Assembly: GCA_016744695.1 (NCBI GenBank)
Contig: JADGDV010000008.1
Coordinates: 94,637 to 143,275, forward strand
Source of the DNA: Hahellaceae bacterium
GTDB lineage: Bacteria; Pseudomonadota; Gammaproteobacteria; Pseudomonadales; Oleiphilaceae
Length of the DNA stretch: 48,639 nt
Direction: 5' to 3'
Shown: positions 8,832 to 17,271 of the stretch, piece after piece
How the letters are laid out: each line of letters opens with the position of its first letter
How positions within the stretch are numbered: the first letter of the stretch is position 1
Notes under the pieces: model-generated
Seen by the model: only the letters and a program-made list of their open reading frames with translations
The model's database searches: none
What the model was told of the DNA's origin: nothing
Position numbers and translations under genes: made by a program

Positions 8832-8871
8832 GTTTCCGAAACAAATATAACTCGATTGTGGGATTAGCAGT

Positions 8872-9213
8872 ATGAATACCTCCTCATCTTTACCAGAAGA
8901 TAAAAAGTTGTGTGTCATCTATCGAGTTGAACCTGGATGCCTTGGGCCAGAGGGGAAAAACCATATTTCCAAGTTTTGCAGTTTTGCTCAGTCAGAACTC
9001 CGTTCTCTTGATTCAGAATATGTTGTTTGGCATATTATTCCTAGAGAAGATAAAGCATTACCGGAAATGCAATACAATTTCGTGGGTAAGCTAATAACGC
9101 ATTCTCAAGCCGAAAAATATTTGGCGCTATTCGATAAAAAACTCGATGAGTTCGAGGGCCATTTATGTGAAAAGTTGGCAACCTTAATCAATGAATTTAT
9201 GGGGCATGAGTGA
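8872..9213 (+). CDS. Conserved-looking hypothetical protein, 113 aa
   Basis: I do not recognise this protein. It is soluble, has no signal peptide, and reads as alpha/beta: a strand (KKLCVIYRVEPGC), a Cys/Gly turn (GCLGPEGKNHISKFCSFAQ), a second strand (YVVWHIIPREDKALPEMQY) and a long C-terminal helix (AEKYLALFDKKLDEFEGHL). The motifs GCLGPEG and PREDKALPE look like conserved functional sites rather than random coil. Its TGA overlaps the GTG start of the next gene (GTGA), so the two are translationally coupled and probably work together. Confidence 0.6.
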   Translation: MNTSSSLPEDKKLCVIYRVEPGCLGPEGKNHISKFCSFAQSELRSLDSEYVVWHIIPREDKALPEMQYNFVGKLITHSQAEKYLALFDKKLDEFEGHLCEKLATLINEFMGHE

Positions 9214-10022
9214 GTGTAAATAATATGCTAAGTTTTTTTAATGCTAAACCATTGATAGCAACGTCGAGTGCTGACTGGATATTTGAGGCCTATGAATGGG
9301 CGTTGACTCATTTTGATAACGAAGAATTCTTTACTCGCAGCCGCTTAATACAGCCTACTAATGAATTTTTTTCGGGTAGGGTTGATAGTGTTCATGAAAA
9401 GGCCGAGATGGTATTTAAGTATACACTTAACTATGCGGGTTTAGCTCACTGGCCATTTCAGTTACAACCGCCTGAGGAGTATCAACACCGACCTTCTCCT
9501 CAATTGTCCCTGAATAGCACAGACAGCGATAATAGTGTTAGGCGGGATTCTGCCTTAGAAAGCGTGCCGGCTATTTTAAGTTATGATCCACTTTATCTAA
9601 CTTATAACCCTCAGCAGACACTTAAACCTGAAGATCTATCGTCTAGTTTTGCTCATGTCATGGCTCAATACTTGGTTATTCAGTCACAACACTTTCCTCC
9701 TGGTGGGCCAGACTATTTTGCAGAGGGTACAGAGCTATTAGCGATTTTTATGGGGTTTGGTGTTATGTTTTCGAACTCTGCTTATACGTTTAGAGGCGGG
9801 TGTGGCAGTTGTTATAATGGACAATCTAACCGACAAGCGACGTTGTCAGAAAACGAAGTTATTTTTTCCTTAGCACTCTATTGCAAGCTGAAACAAATAC
9901 CCACATCAGAAGCGACGCGTTATTTGAAAAAGCACTTAAAAGCGAGTTTTAAGCAGGCACTTAAGCAAATAAATGGCGAGCCAGAGAAGTTAGGTTCGTT
10001 ATTAACTTATCGTCACACGTAG
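9210..10022 (+). CDS. Hypothetical protein with a degenerate metalloprotease-like helix
   Basis: A 270-aa soluble protein of unknown function, coupled to the preceding gene by a 4-base overlap. The C-terminal half holds a helix FAHVMAQYLVIQ (H149 to Q153), followed by EGTELLAIFMGFGVMFSNSA and a Gly/Cys patch (FRGGCGSCYNG). The order resembles proteins in which an HExxH zinc helix is followed by a (T)DLLAVFxGFG helix, but here the Glu and second His are replaced (HVMAQ), so if related it is probably catalytically dead. This resemblance is my inference, not a database result. The start is GTG at 9210; ATG at 9225 is possible. Confidence 0.6.
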   Translation: MSVNNMLSFFNAKPLIATSSADWIFEAYEWALTHFDNEEFFTRSRLIQPTNEFFSGRVDSVHEKAEMVFKYTLNYAGLAHWPFQLQPPEEYQHRPSPQLSLNSTDSDNSVRRDSALESVPAILSYDPLYLTYNPQQTLKPEDLSSSFAHVMAQYLVIQSQHFPPGGPDYFAEGTELLAIFMGFGVMFSNSAYTFRGGCGSCYNGQSNRQATLSENEVIFSLALYCKLKQIPTSEATRYLKKHLKASFKQALKQINGEPEKLGSLLTYRHT

Positions 10023-10039
10023 GGATTTATTGCCACGAA

Positions 10040-10058
10040 TAGGCAGCACCGATGCCTA
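10040..10058. terminator. Short hairpin between convergent genes (weak terminator candidate)
   Basis: TAGGCA (10040-10045) and TGCCTA (10053-10058) form a 6-bp stem with a 7-base loop, 17 bases after the upstream stop codon and 8 bases before the end of the convergent hydrolase gene. There is no U-tract on either strand, so termination by it is uncertain. Confidence 0.3.
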
Positions 10059-10065
10059 AGGCTAT

Positions 10066-10833
10066 TTATTGATGAGCAACCTGAGGATGCAAAAAAGACC
10101 CTTTTACCAGAAAATGACGTATTTGTTGCTGTATTTCATCTTGGTAGCGCATGGTTGCATGGCCGCTATTTATCAGGATTAAATCATCCATTTCTGTTAA
10201 TTGCATGCTTTCTACTGAAACGGTGCCATCATTAGGGGAAGGTAACCAGCCTTCTGGCCAAAGGCTCCACTCTCTGTAAGCCGCAATGATACCGATGGGT
10301 TCATCAACTGCTTGTAAATGATTAATGATGCCGTCTTCTTTTTGCGTTAGAGAGCTGGCGGCAGGGCCCGTCATCCATTGGTACCACCAATATTCACCAA
10401 ACTTCTCACTCAATTTAGAGCCCTGATTTGGCGGGCTGAGCATAACGACTCTACTGCCTTCGGGAAGCGTATTAGATTGCAGATACTGACGGGCCAGTAT
10501 GCCTCCCATAGAGTGGGTGACCAAATGAATCTGTTGAGCCCCTGTTTCCTTACAGTGTTGAATACCATCAGGCAAATATTGTTTAGTTAACTCGGGTATT
10601 TCCATTTCGGTGGATGGATAGTCAATGCTTACTGTATGAAATCCATAATCCTCAAGGTCGCTGGCGATGCTTCGCATAGCAAAGCCACTACGCCACAAAC
10701 CATGAACTAAAACGACGCACTCACTTCCATTAGATATGAGGGATGCTTCTGTGGGGGCAATAGGTTTGGCGCTGCAAGCAATGAGGGATGCTAGCAAAGC
10801 AAAAACAATGGTGGTGTACAAACTCTGTTTCAT
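10066..10833 (-). CDS. Alpha/beta-hydrolase lipoprotein (esterase/lipase-like)
   Basis: A 255-aa lipoprotein of the alpha/beta-hydrolase fold. From the ATG at 10833 the N-terminus is a lipoprotein signal (hydrophobic stretch then LLASLIAC). Core features: strand and oxyanion turn CVVLVHGLWRSG, nucleophile elbow THSMGG (Ser), and a late Asp and His in SPNDGTVSVESM and INSGHATMRY. The HGLWRS opening and H-S-M-G-G elbow resemble bacterial triacylglycerol lipase/PGAP1-like hydrolases. The frame extends to TTG at 10896 but that would bury the signal peptide. The substrate is unknown; anchoring to an envelope membrane suggests a lipid or ester in the periplasm. It is divergent from the methyltransferase gene. 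Confidence 0.8.
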   Translation of the reverse strand: MKQSLYTTIVFALLASLIACSAKPIAPTEASLISNGSECVVLVHGLWRSGFAMRSIASDLEDYGFHTVSIDYPSTEMEIPELTKQYLPDGIQHCKETGAQQIHLVTHSMGGILARQYLQSNTLPEGSRVVMLSPPNQGSKLSEKFGEYWWYQWMTGPAASSLTQKEDGIINHLQAVDEPIGIIAAYREWSLWPEGWLPSPNDGTVSVESMQLTEMDDLILINSGHATMRYQDEIQQQIRHFLVKGSFLHPQVAHQ

Positions 10834-10983
10834 AGCGACTATACATACAATAAAGGGGTTCAGTCTTATTCTTAATGACTGGTAGTCACCTGTCAATATT
10901 TACACATTACAAATGAGTTAGTTTATTGCAATAATTGATGATATAAATGACCGTATTTATCACCCTATAAATAACGGAACGTT

Positions 10984-12030
10984 ATGTCTGCGCATCAACT
11001 TGCATCAATTATTAACCTTATTCTGAACGAATCAAGTTCTGCTGAATGTTTACATGATGCACTCGATCAGTTTGCTGAGATCTGCAGTGAGGTTAGCGGA
11101 ATAGTACCTGATTCAAGCTTTGACGGCTGGGCGGAAGATACCTTTCTTGACAGTGGCATGGCGATTAATCCACAAGCGGCTGCGTACTGCATTAAAGATT
11201 ATCAGCGCAGTGTGATATTTATTCGTGGTGTTTATGCCGCAATAAAATCTGCGCAGGAAAGGTTTGAAAATACACCGATTACAATCCTTTATGCGGGGTG
11301 TGGGCCCTTTGCAACGCTGTTGTTACCGTTGCTGTGCAAGTTTAAATCTGGTGAGCTGGATATTCACCTCTTGGATATCCATCAACAATCTCTTAATAGT
11401 GTTAAGCAGTTGATTACTTATTTTGACTTTAATCATCACACGGTTAAATTACTTCAAGGTGATGCCTGTAAGTATCAGCACTCTACTACTCTGCATGTAA
11501 TTATTGCCGAAACAATGCAAAAGTCCCTTGAGCAAGAGCCACAATTTGCGGTGACGGCCAATTTAGCACCTCAGCTAGTGCCTCAGGGAATATTTATCCC
11601 ACAAAAAATTGAAGTAGAGCTATGCTTGGCTCACTTGGAGAACGAAAAAGAGTGGTTTAAGTTGTGTGGTCATATTGATTCAGGTGAGTTAATAAAAGCA
11701 GGTAAGCGACACTCCCTAGGCACTATTTTTACACTCTTGCCTGATCAAGCGTCTATACAGATGAGCGAAGCAAGCCGTAACAAAGATACCTCAGCGTTAG
11801 AGTTAGGTTCTCAAATCGTTCGTATTCCCTCTGTCGATAAGCTTGAAAGTTATGATGTGCTGATGTTTACGCGTATTCAGGTTTTCGAACAATACCATTT
11901 AAAAGACTACGAGGCAGATCTTACATTACCGCATAAGTGTCATGACCTTTCGCCCTTGAAATGCGGGGCAGCATACCGAGTATGTTACCAGCTGGGCAAT
12001 TATCCCCGATTCGATCTTAGCGAAGTATAA
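10984..12030 (+). CDS. Class I SAM-dependent methyltransferase, specificity unknown
   Basis: A 348-aa soluble protein. Residues about 95-200 form a Rossmann-type methyltransferase core: motif I ITILYAGCGPFATLLLPLL, acidic motif II strand ELDIHLLDIHQQSL (ribose-binding Asp), VKLLQGDACKY and motif IV LHVIIAETMQKSLEQEP. The AETMQ segment followed by LVPQGIFIPQKIEVEL recalls the loop and beta-barrel layout of PRMT-like enzymes, but the double-Glu loop is not clear, so the acceptor cannot be assigned. A ~90-residue helical N-terminal region precedes the core and a beta-rich C-terminal part follows. The gene is upstream of the RND-P450 gene on the same strand, but 167 bases with direct repeats lie between, so co-transcription is open. 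Confidence 0.75.
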   Translation: MSAHQLASIINLILNESSSAECLHDALDQFAEICSEVSGIVPDSSFDGWAEDTFLDSGMAINPQAAAYCIKDYQRSVIFIRGVYAAIKSAQERFENTPITILYAGCGPFATLLLPLLCKFKSGELDIHLLDIHQQSLNSVKQLITYFDFNHHTVKLLQGDACKYQHSTTLHVIIAETMQKSLEQEPQFAVTANLAPQLVPQGIFIPQKIEVELCLAHLENEKEWFKLCGHIDSGELIKAGKRHSLGTIFTLLPDQASIQMSEASRNKDTSALELGSQIVRIPSVDKLESYDVLMFTRIQVFEQYHLKDYEADLTLPHKCHDLSPLKCGAAYRVCYQLGNYPRFDLSEV

Positions 12031-12040
12031 ATGTCATAAG

Positions 12041-12091
12041 TTGTTATAAGTTCAACACCTGCGCTTTGTTATAAGTGTTTTATGGTACAAT
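12041..12091 (+). promoter_or_regulatory. Direct repeat and possible promoter upstream of the RND-P450 gene
   Basis: TTGTTATAAGT occurs twice, at 12041-12051 and 12066-12076, 25 bases apart, with a further partial copy (CATAAG, 12035-12040). A TACAAT hexamer at 12086-12091 could be a -10 box, but no -35 at a good distance is clear. Paired direct repeats just before a structural operon suggest a regulator site. Only the repeat itself is seen; the rest is inference. Confidence 0.4.
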
Positions 12092-12197
12092 TGTGCATTA
12101 AATTCATTCCGGTCATGCTAAAAAATTTTGCTTTAATGTATATCAGATCCTAAATTTAAGGGACTGCTTGCTGTACTTATATCCTCGGAGGATAGTA

Positions 12198-15100
12198 ATG
12201 CCCCAGCTACTAATTGAGTGGGTCTTAGCAAAGCCTAAACAGGTTTTGTTATGGACGCTTATTGTTACCGTAATGGCCAGTATTGGCTATAAAAATGTGA
12301 GCCTTAATACCTCTTATAAATCTTTTTTTGATAGTGATGATACCCTGCTTATCGCCATGAATGAGCAGGAGGCTACGTACTCCAAATATGACAATATGGT
12401 GATTATTGTCGGCGTTAATGAGGGGGATGTTTTCACGCCTTCAGCCTTGCAGGCATTACATGAGCTAACTGAGGGGGGCTGGTTAGCACCGTACTCATCG
12501 CGTGTAGATTCTATTATCAACTACAACCATACCGAAGGCCTGGAAGATGAACTGCTGGTTTCACAAATTCTAGAAAAACCTTCTCAACTCTCCAGTAAAG
12601 AAATTAATAAAGCTAAAAATACGGTGATGTCTACACCTGCACTGGTAGGAAACTACGTCGCCAAAGATGCAACGGCCGCCACTGTCTTTATGACATTTGA
12701 GATATCTGATAACCCTATCGGTGAGACCGCTGAAATATCTAAATATATACATCAGTTAGTAGGGGAGGTTCAGTTGAACCACCCTGAGCTGGAGTTATAT
12801 GTGACGGGTACCGTAGAAAATGCAGAGGCCTTCGCCAATGCCACTATTCAAGATGTAATAACGCTGATCCCTATTGGTTACGGGATTATGGTATTGCTGC
12901 TAATTACCTTAATGCGCAGTGTTTGGGGTACCTTGATTACCCTGACCATTGTGACCTTTTCTACTGTGATCGCGATGGGTTTAAAAACATGGGGTAGCGG
13001 TGATATTAACTCGGTAAACTCTTTTGCTCCCACCATGATCATGACCATAGCAGTCGCTGATTGCGTACACTTATTTGTGAGTTTCTTTCAGCATTATCGC
13101 GCAGGGCAACCCAAAGTTAGCGCAATGCGTTTGGCGCTGAATCATAATTTCAAATCTATTTTTCTAACCAGTCTCACTACCGCTATCGGTTTTGCTTGTT
13201 TAAATTTTCATGAGTCTCCTATGTACCGCGAGTTAGGTAATGTTGTTGCGGTAGGGGTCATGGTTGCTTTTGCATTATGCGTCACTTTATTACCCGCATT
13301 TGTTTTGGTATTGCCTGTAAAAGCGGGCAGGGCACAGGTTAAGTCAAAACGTTTTATGCTTGCCTGGAGCAACTTCGTCATTACTCAACGTAAGAAAATT
13401 CTGACTGTTGCAGTCACCCTTATGACGGTATTGATCGTGTTTGGTTTACCGCGCAATGAGCTGAACGAAATGTTTACTGAGTATATGGATGAAACCTTTA
13501 GCTTTCGCCAAGCCAATGATTTTCTTAATGAGCGAGTAGGTGGTTTGCATCGTTTGTTATATTCCATTGATTCAGGCTCAGAAAATGGCGTTCATACGCA
13601 AGAATATCTTGCTGTACTTGAAGACTACACGAATTGGCTACGACTGCAGCCCGAAGTCGCTTACGTGGGCAGTTATACCGATATTCAGAAACGCATTAAT
13701 AAGGCGATGCATGAAAATCAGGAAAGCTATTACCGAGTACCTGATGATCTAGCGTTAGCATCACAATATGCCTTGTTATATGAGTTATCTTTGCCATTCG
13801 GGCAAGGTCTGACGAATGTGGTGAGTATCGATAAGCGCAGCACTTTACTCATTGCAATTCTATTTGAATCAGATTCCAACAGCATGATTCGATTTAATGA
13901 TCGGGCAGAACAGTGGCTTAAAGATAATGCGCCTGAGTCAATGCATAGCCGTGGAGCGGGTCTGGATTTGATGTTTTCCAAGATGGCGCAACAAAATATT
14001 CCTTCAATGGTCTACGGCACCTTTTTTACTATGTTGCTTATTTCGGTCATTTTGATTATTGCTTTGCGTTCCTGGAGTTTAGGTTTTGTTAGTGTGTTAA
14101 CCAATATCTTCCCCGCCTTACTGGCATTTAGCTTTTGGGGATTTGTAGATGGACGCATTGGCATTGGTGTCGCCGCTGTTGCTACGCTTACGTTAGGTTT
14201 AGTGGTAGATGACACTATCCACTTCTTACACCGATTTAATGAGTCCAGACGAGCAGGTAAGTCTGTAGAAGATGCGGTTCGTGAGACCTTATCAACCACT
14301 GGCATGGCGATGATTACCATCACCCTTGTATTTGCGGGTGGCTTTGGTGCATTAAGTTTTTCTCATTATAGCGCCAATGCCGATTTAGGTTTAATGACGG
14401 CTGTTACTATTTTAATCGCATTAGTCATGGACTTAGTGGTGCTGCCTGCATGGCTTATTACACGTTATGCGACAAAGGACGCTAGTGATCTTGAGTTAGC
14501 TGAAGGTAAGTCTATTCCAATGCCTGCAAAAGGTTTGTTAGGTCATCTTCCTTTGATGACGAACGGAGAGCATGGCTGTATGTATGATGCCATGTTGAGC
14601 TTGCGTGATGCGCATGGTGATATTTTTCAGTTAGAGATTTTAAATAAGCCTTGGGTGGTAGTGTCTGATAAAGACATGATTCAACAGATTCTTGTTAAAG
14701 ACCGAGAGCGTTTCCCAAAGGCGGGTGATGCAGTGGATGAAATGAAATCCATTGGGGGAGAGTTAGGTATCCTTGTTACCGAAGGCAAGCAATGGTTAAG
14801 GCAGAGGCAATTAGTGATGCCTGCTTTTAGGCCTGCTCAGCTTAAAGCCATGATGGCAGACATGAATGAAATTTCTCATCGTGCGGTTGCCGAGCTAGGA
14901 AAGAGTGCAGAGACTGAAATTGAAGCCAAAGATTTTCTAAACCGAGTGGCGCTTGCCATTATCTGCCACGTAGGCTTTGATTATCGCATTGATTCATTTC
15001 AGCCAGATGACAAAACAGACCCACTGCTAGAAGCGCAAGACATTCAGAGTAAAGAGCTGATGAAGCGTATTCAGCGAACAAAGTACTGGAAGAAATTGCC

Positions 15101-15887
15101 TCTACCCTCTAATTATCGCTTAGACAAAATGATGCAGGTACAGCGCAGAATATTTGAAGACATCATTAAAGAGCACCGAGAAGGACGAGCAGAATCAAAA
15201 GTATTAATAGATCAGATGATCACCGCCACGGATGAAAATGGTGAGCACGTGTCTGATGATGAGCTAGTTCAATTAGTCCATAGCTTTATTGCAGCCGGTC
15301 ATGAAACCTCTGGCGCATTTCTTCAGTGGACATTGTATTACCTTGCCACTCATCCTGAGCTACAGGAGCAGTTAAGGGATGAATTAAACACTGTACTGGG
15401 TGATGAAGAAGACATTACTTACGAGCACTATCAAAACCTTACCTTGATGGATCAGGTGTTGAAAGAGAGCCTACGTTTGCGGCCTCCAATCCCTATTATG
15501 CTTCGTTCCACCTCTGAAGATTTAACTCTCCAAGGTTACCGTGTAAAGAAAGACACACCGATCTTGATTATGCTGGGGGCAATGCAAAAAGACCCTAAAT
15601 ATTGGGGGGATAACGCTAATTTCTTTGATGTTGCTCACTTTGATAAAGAGGCAGAATCTAACCGTGAACGATTTGTTTATGCCCCTTTTGGTTTAGGGCC
15701 CCGAATTTGTGTTGGGCATCGTTTTACGATGATTGAGGCTGCGGTAATTATTGGACAGTTAGTACGTAACTACCGATTTACATGGCCAGAGGGGCAAAAG
15801 GTAGAACCGATTTTGGCATTGGTTTGGACAACGAAACAATCAATGCGTTTTAAGATTGAGCCCATTACATCAGGAGGGTCTAAATAA
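12198..15887 (+). CDS. RND/MMPL-family exporter fused to cytochrome P450
   Basis: A single uninterrupted 1229-aa polypeptide. Residues ~1-765 are a complete 12-TM RND exporter of the MMPL/HpnN/Patched-like type. TM1 (14-32) is followed by a large periplasmic loop, TM2-6 (~224-396), TM7 (~405-425), a second loop and TM8-12 (~612-765). Proton-relay-type acidic residues sit in TM4 (AVADCVHLF, D288) and TM10 (GLVVDDTIHFLHR, D671/D672). Residues ~775-1229 are a full P450: I-helix AGHETS (1033-1038), ExxR (E1090, R1093) and heme loop FGLGPRICVG with ligand C1171. The start is ATG 12198 with GGAGGA five bases upstream. RND C-termini are cytoplasmic, so the P450 should be tethered to the inner face of the inner membrane. 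An in-frame ATG (residue 775) could give free P450. No ferredoxin or reductase gene is nearby. The substrate is unknown. Confidence 0.93.
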   Translation: MPQLLIEWVLAKPKQVLLWTLIVTVMASIGYKNVSLNTSYKSFFDSDDTLLIAMNEQEATYSKYDNMVIIVGVNEGDVFTPSALQALHELTEGGWLAPYSSRVDSIINYNHTEGLEDELLVSQILEKPSQLSSKEINKAKNTVMSTPALVGNYVAKDATAATVFMTFEISDNPIGETAEISKYIHQLVGEVQLNHPELELYVTGTVENAEAFANATIQDVITLIPIGYGIMVLLLITLMRSVWGTLITLTIVTFSTVIAMGLKTWGSGDINSVNSFAPTMIMTIAVADCVHLFVSFFQHYRAGQPKVSAMRLALNHNFKSIFLTSLTTAIGFACLNFHESPMYRELGNVVAVGVMVAFALCVTLLPAFVLVLPVKAGRAQVKSKRFMLAWSNFVITQRKKILTVAVTLMTVLIVFGLPRNELNEMFTEYMDETFSFRQANDFLNERVGGLHRLLYSIDSGSENGVHTQEYLAVLEDYTNWLRLQPEVAYVGSYTDIQKRINKAMHENQESYYRVPDDLALASQYALLYELSLPFGQGLTNVVSIDKRSTLLIAILFESDSNSMIRFNDRAEQWLKDNAPESMHSRGAGLDLMFSKMAQQNIPSMVYGTFFTMLLISVILIIALRSWSLGFVSVLTNIFPALLAFSFWGFVDGRIGIGVAAVATLTLGLVVDDTIHFLHRFNESRRAGKSVEDAVRETLSTTGMAMITITLVFAGGFGALSFSHYSANADLGLMTAVTILIALVMDLVVLPAWLITRYATKDASDLELAEGKSIPMPAKGLLGHLPLMTNGEHGCMYDAMLSLRDAHGDIFQLEILNKPWVVVSDKDMIQQILVKDRERFPKAGDAVDEMKSIGGELGILVTEGKQWLRQRQLVMPAFRPAQLKAMMADMNEISHRAVAELGKSAETEIEAKDFLNRVALAIICHVGFDYRIDSFQPDDKTDPLLEAQDIQSKELMKRIQRTKYWKKLPLPSNYRLDKMMQVQRRIFEDIIKEHREGRAESKVLIDQMITATDENGEHVSDDELVQLVHSFIAAGHETSGAFLQWTLYYLATHPELQEQLRDELNTVLGDEEDITYEHYQNLTLMDQVLKESLRLRPPIPIMLRSTSEDLTLQGYRVKKDTPILIMLGAMQKDPKYWGDNANFFDVAHFDKEAESNRERFVYAPFGLGPRICVGHRFTMIEAAVIIGQLVRNYRFTWPEGQKVEPILALVWTTKQSMRFKIEPITSGGSK

Positions 15888-17263
15888 TGGAAAATATTAT
15901 GAGACCCCTTAGTGTTCATGAAGCAAGTTTTCCTGTTTATGCAGCGCTTTCACCCGGTGGCGGCAACATTGTTGTGTGTTTGCGCTTACAGGGTGAGTTA
16001 TCTTCTGAGCAGGCAGAAGAAGGTTTAAATAAGTTGATGAAGGCAGAGGCTTCGCTTCGAGCGGCTTGTCAGTGGCTGCATCCAGAAGGCGAACCTGAAG
16101 GTTATTACTTTGTGACGCCGAATGAGACAACATTACCTTTTGAGGTACACACTGTTGAAAGTGAAAAATATGAAGCGGCCATTACAACAGTACGTACCAC
16201 TCTGCTTAATCAGTCTTTTCAAGCAGGCAAGTTATTATGGCGTGCGCGTTTGGTTTCTAGTGCTCAGCAACATTGCTTAGTCTTCTGCATTAATCATTGT
16301 GTATCTGATGGCACGTCTGTTTATTACTTTATGAATCGCTGGCTGGAAGCCTTACATAGTGAAAAACACTTAGCCGCTACCCGTGATGAGCTTGAGCGTC
16401 CACTTTGGCATTATATGCCTCAGAAAATCTCGGGCTTTCTGGGCGCGTTTCGATCTATGGGTATTCTTTCTACCTTTATGAAGGCTCAGAAGCTGGCTGA
16501 TCAAGGTTTATCGTTTGAGGTTACTGCCAATGTGCCAATTATGGAACATCGTTGTCGCTCCACATTTCGAACCTTAGATCAGGCACACTTTACGGGCTTG
16601 CTTAAGCTAGTAAAGGAAAATGGTAAAAGTATTCATGGTTTAATGTCTGCGGCCATGCTCAATACCTTATTGCATGACTGTGAAAAAAATGGTCGTCTTG
16701 AAAAGACTAAGCGTGTGTTCTCAATTCCCTTTGTGACCACCGTGAATGTGAGGGATAAAATATCCCCGCCTGTGGATGATTCTGTAGCAGGCTGCTTGTC
16801 TTCTGGTGTAACCAGTATGGTACGCGTTGATAAAGCACGTATCGAAAGTGACTATCAGCAATCCCCTTGGGGTTTAGGTGATCAGGTAGCTTCAGGTGTA
16901 ACAGATGCATTAGATGAGGATCAGCATTGGAAAGTACTACGTATCTATAAGTTAGCAGGCCTTAAAGGGCTGAAAAAAATGTTTATAGATAGCAGTGAAA
17001 AAGCACTTGCGACGCCTTTAAGCTTTGCTAATTTGGGGCGAGTTGTTTTCAATGGTGAAGGTAAGGGGGGGGCGTGTTCAGTGACAGGCTATGAAGTTTA
17101 TGCCGCTTTTCATGCGTCGGGTGCTGGGGTTAATATTGTAGCCAGCAGTTTAAAGGGTGCTTTAACGATTTGTTTTACTTGCCCTGACCCGGTAATGAGT
17201 CAGGAGACACTCGATGTTTATGCTGACTCAGTGATAGAGCAACTGAAGCAGTGGGCAAAATAG
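15887..17263 (+). CDS. Condensation-fold acyltransferase (PapA5/alcohol acetyltransferase-like)
   Basis: A 458-aa enzyme of the CoA-dependent acyltransferase/NRPS condensation-domain superfamily. Family landmarks are an N-terminal LSVHEASFPVYAAL, the active-site motif INHCVSDGTS (H137, D141, G142), a mid-protein HGLMSAAMLNTLLHD helix and a late SFANLGRVVF segment resembling alcohol acetyltransferases and PapA5. In the usual HHxxxDG motif the first His is Asn (N136), but the catalytic second His and structural Asp are kept, so activity is expected: acyl transfer to an alcohol or amine. Its ATG overlaps the stop of the RND-P450 gene (TAATG) behind AGGAGG, showing tight translational coupling. 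I infer that it acylates the P450 product or the exported molecule. Confidence 0.85.
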   Translation: MENIMRPLSVHEASFPVYAALSPGGGNIVVCLRLQGELSSEQAEEGLNKLMKAEASLRAACQWLHPEGEPEGYYFVTPNETTLPFEVHTVESEKYEAAITTVRTTLLNQSFQAGKLLWRARLVSSAQQHCLVFCINHCVSDGTSVYYFMNRWLEALHSEKHLAATRDELERPLWHYMPQKISGFLGAFRSMGILSTFMKAQKLADQGLSFEVTANVPIMEHRCRSTFRTLDQAHFTGLLKLVKENGKSIHGLMSAAMLNTLLHDCEKNGRLEKTKRVFSIPFVTTVNVRDKISPPVDDSVAGCLSSGVTSMVRVDKARIESDYQQSPWGLGDQVASGVTDALDEDQHWKVLRIYKLAGLKGLKKMFIDSSEKALATPLSFANLGRVVFNGEGKGGACSVTGYEVYAAFHASGAGVNIVASSLKGALTICFTCPDPVMSQETLDVYADSVIEQLKQWAK

Positions 17264-17271
17264 GGGAGTAA

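Noticed and set aside
10040-10058. Attachment site or repeat boundary of an island at 10-18 kb
   Set aside because: No tRNA, integrase or flanking direct repeat was found; the hairpin is simply between convergent genes.
14012-14323. 103-codon open frame on the minus strand inside the RND-P450 gene
   Set aside because: Antisense to a strongly conserved RND segment; composition is Lys/Thr/Pro-rich and meaningless.
14440-14530. Whether the RND-P450 junction is a sequencing artefact joining two genes
   Set aside because: The frame is continuous with a natural linker, codon use does not change and no stop or homopolymer run marks the junction; raw reads would still be the final test.
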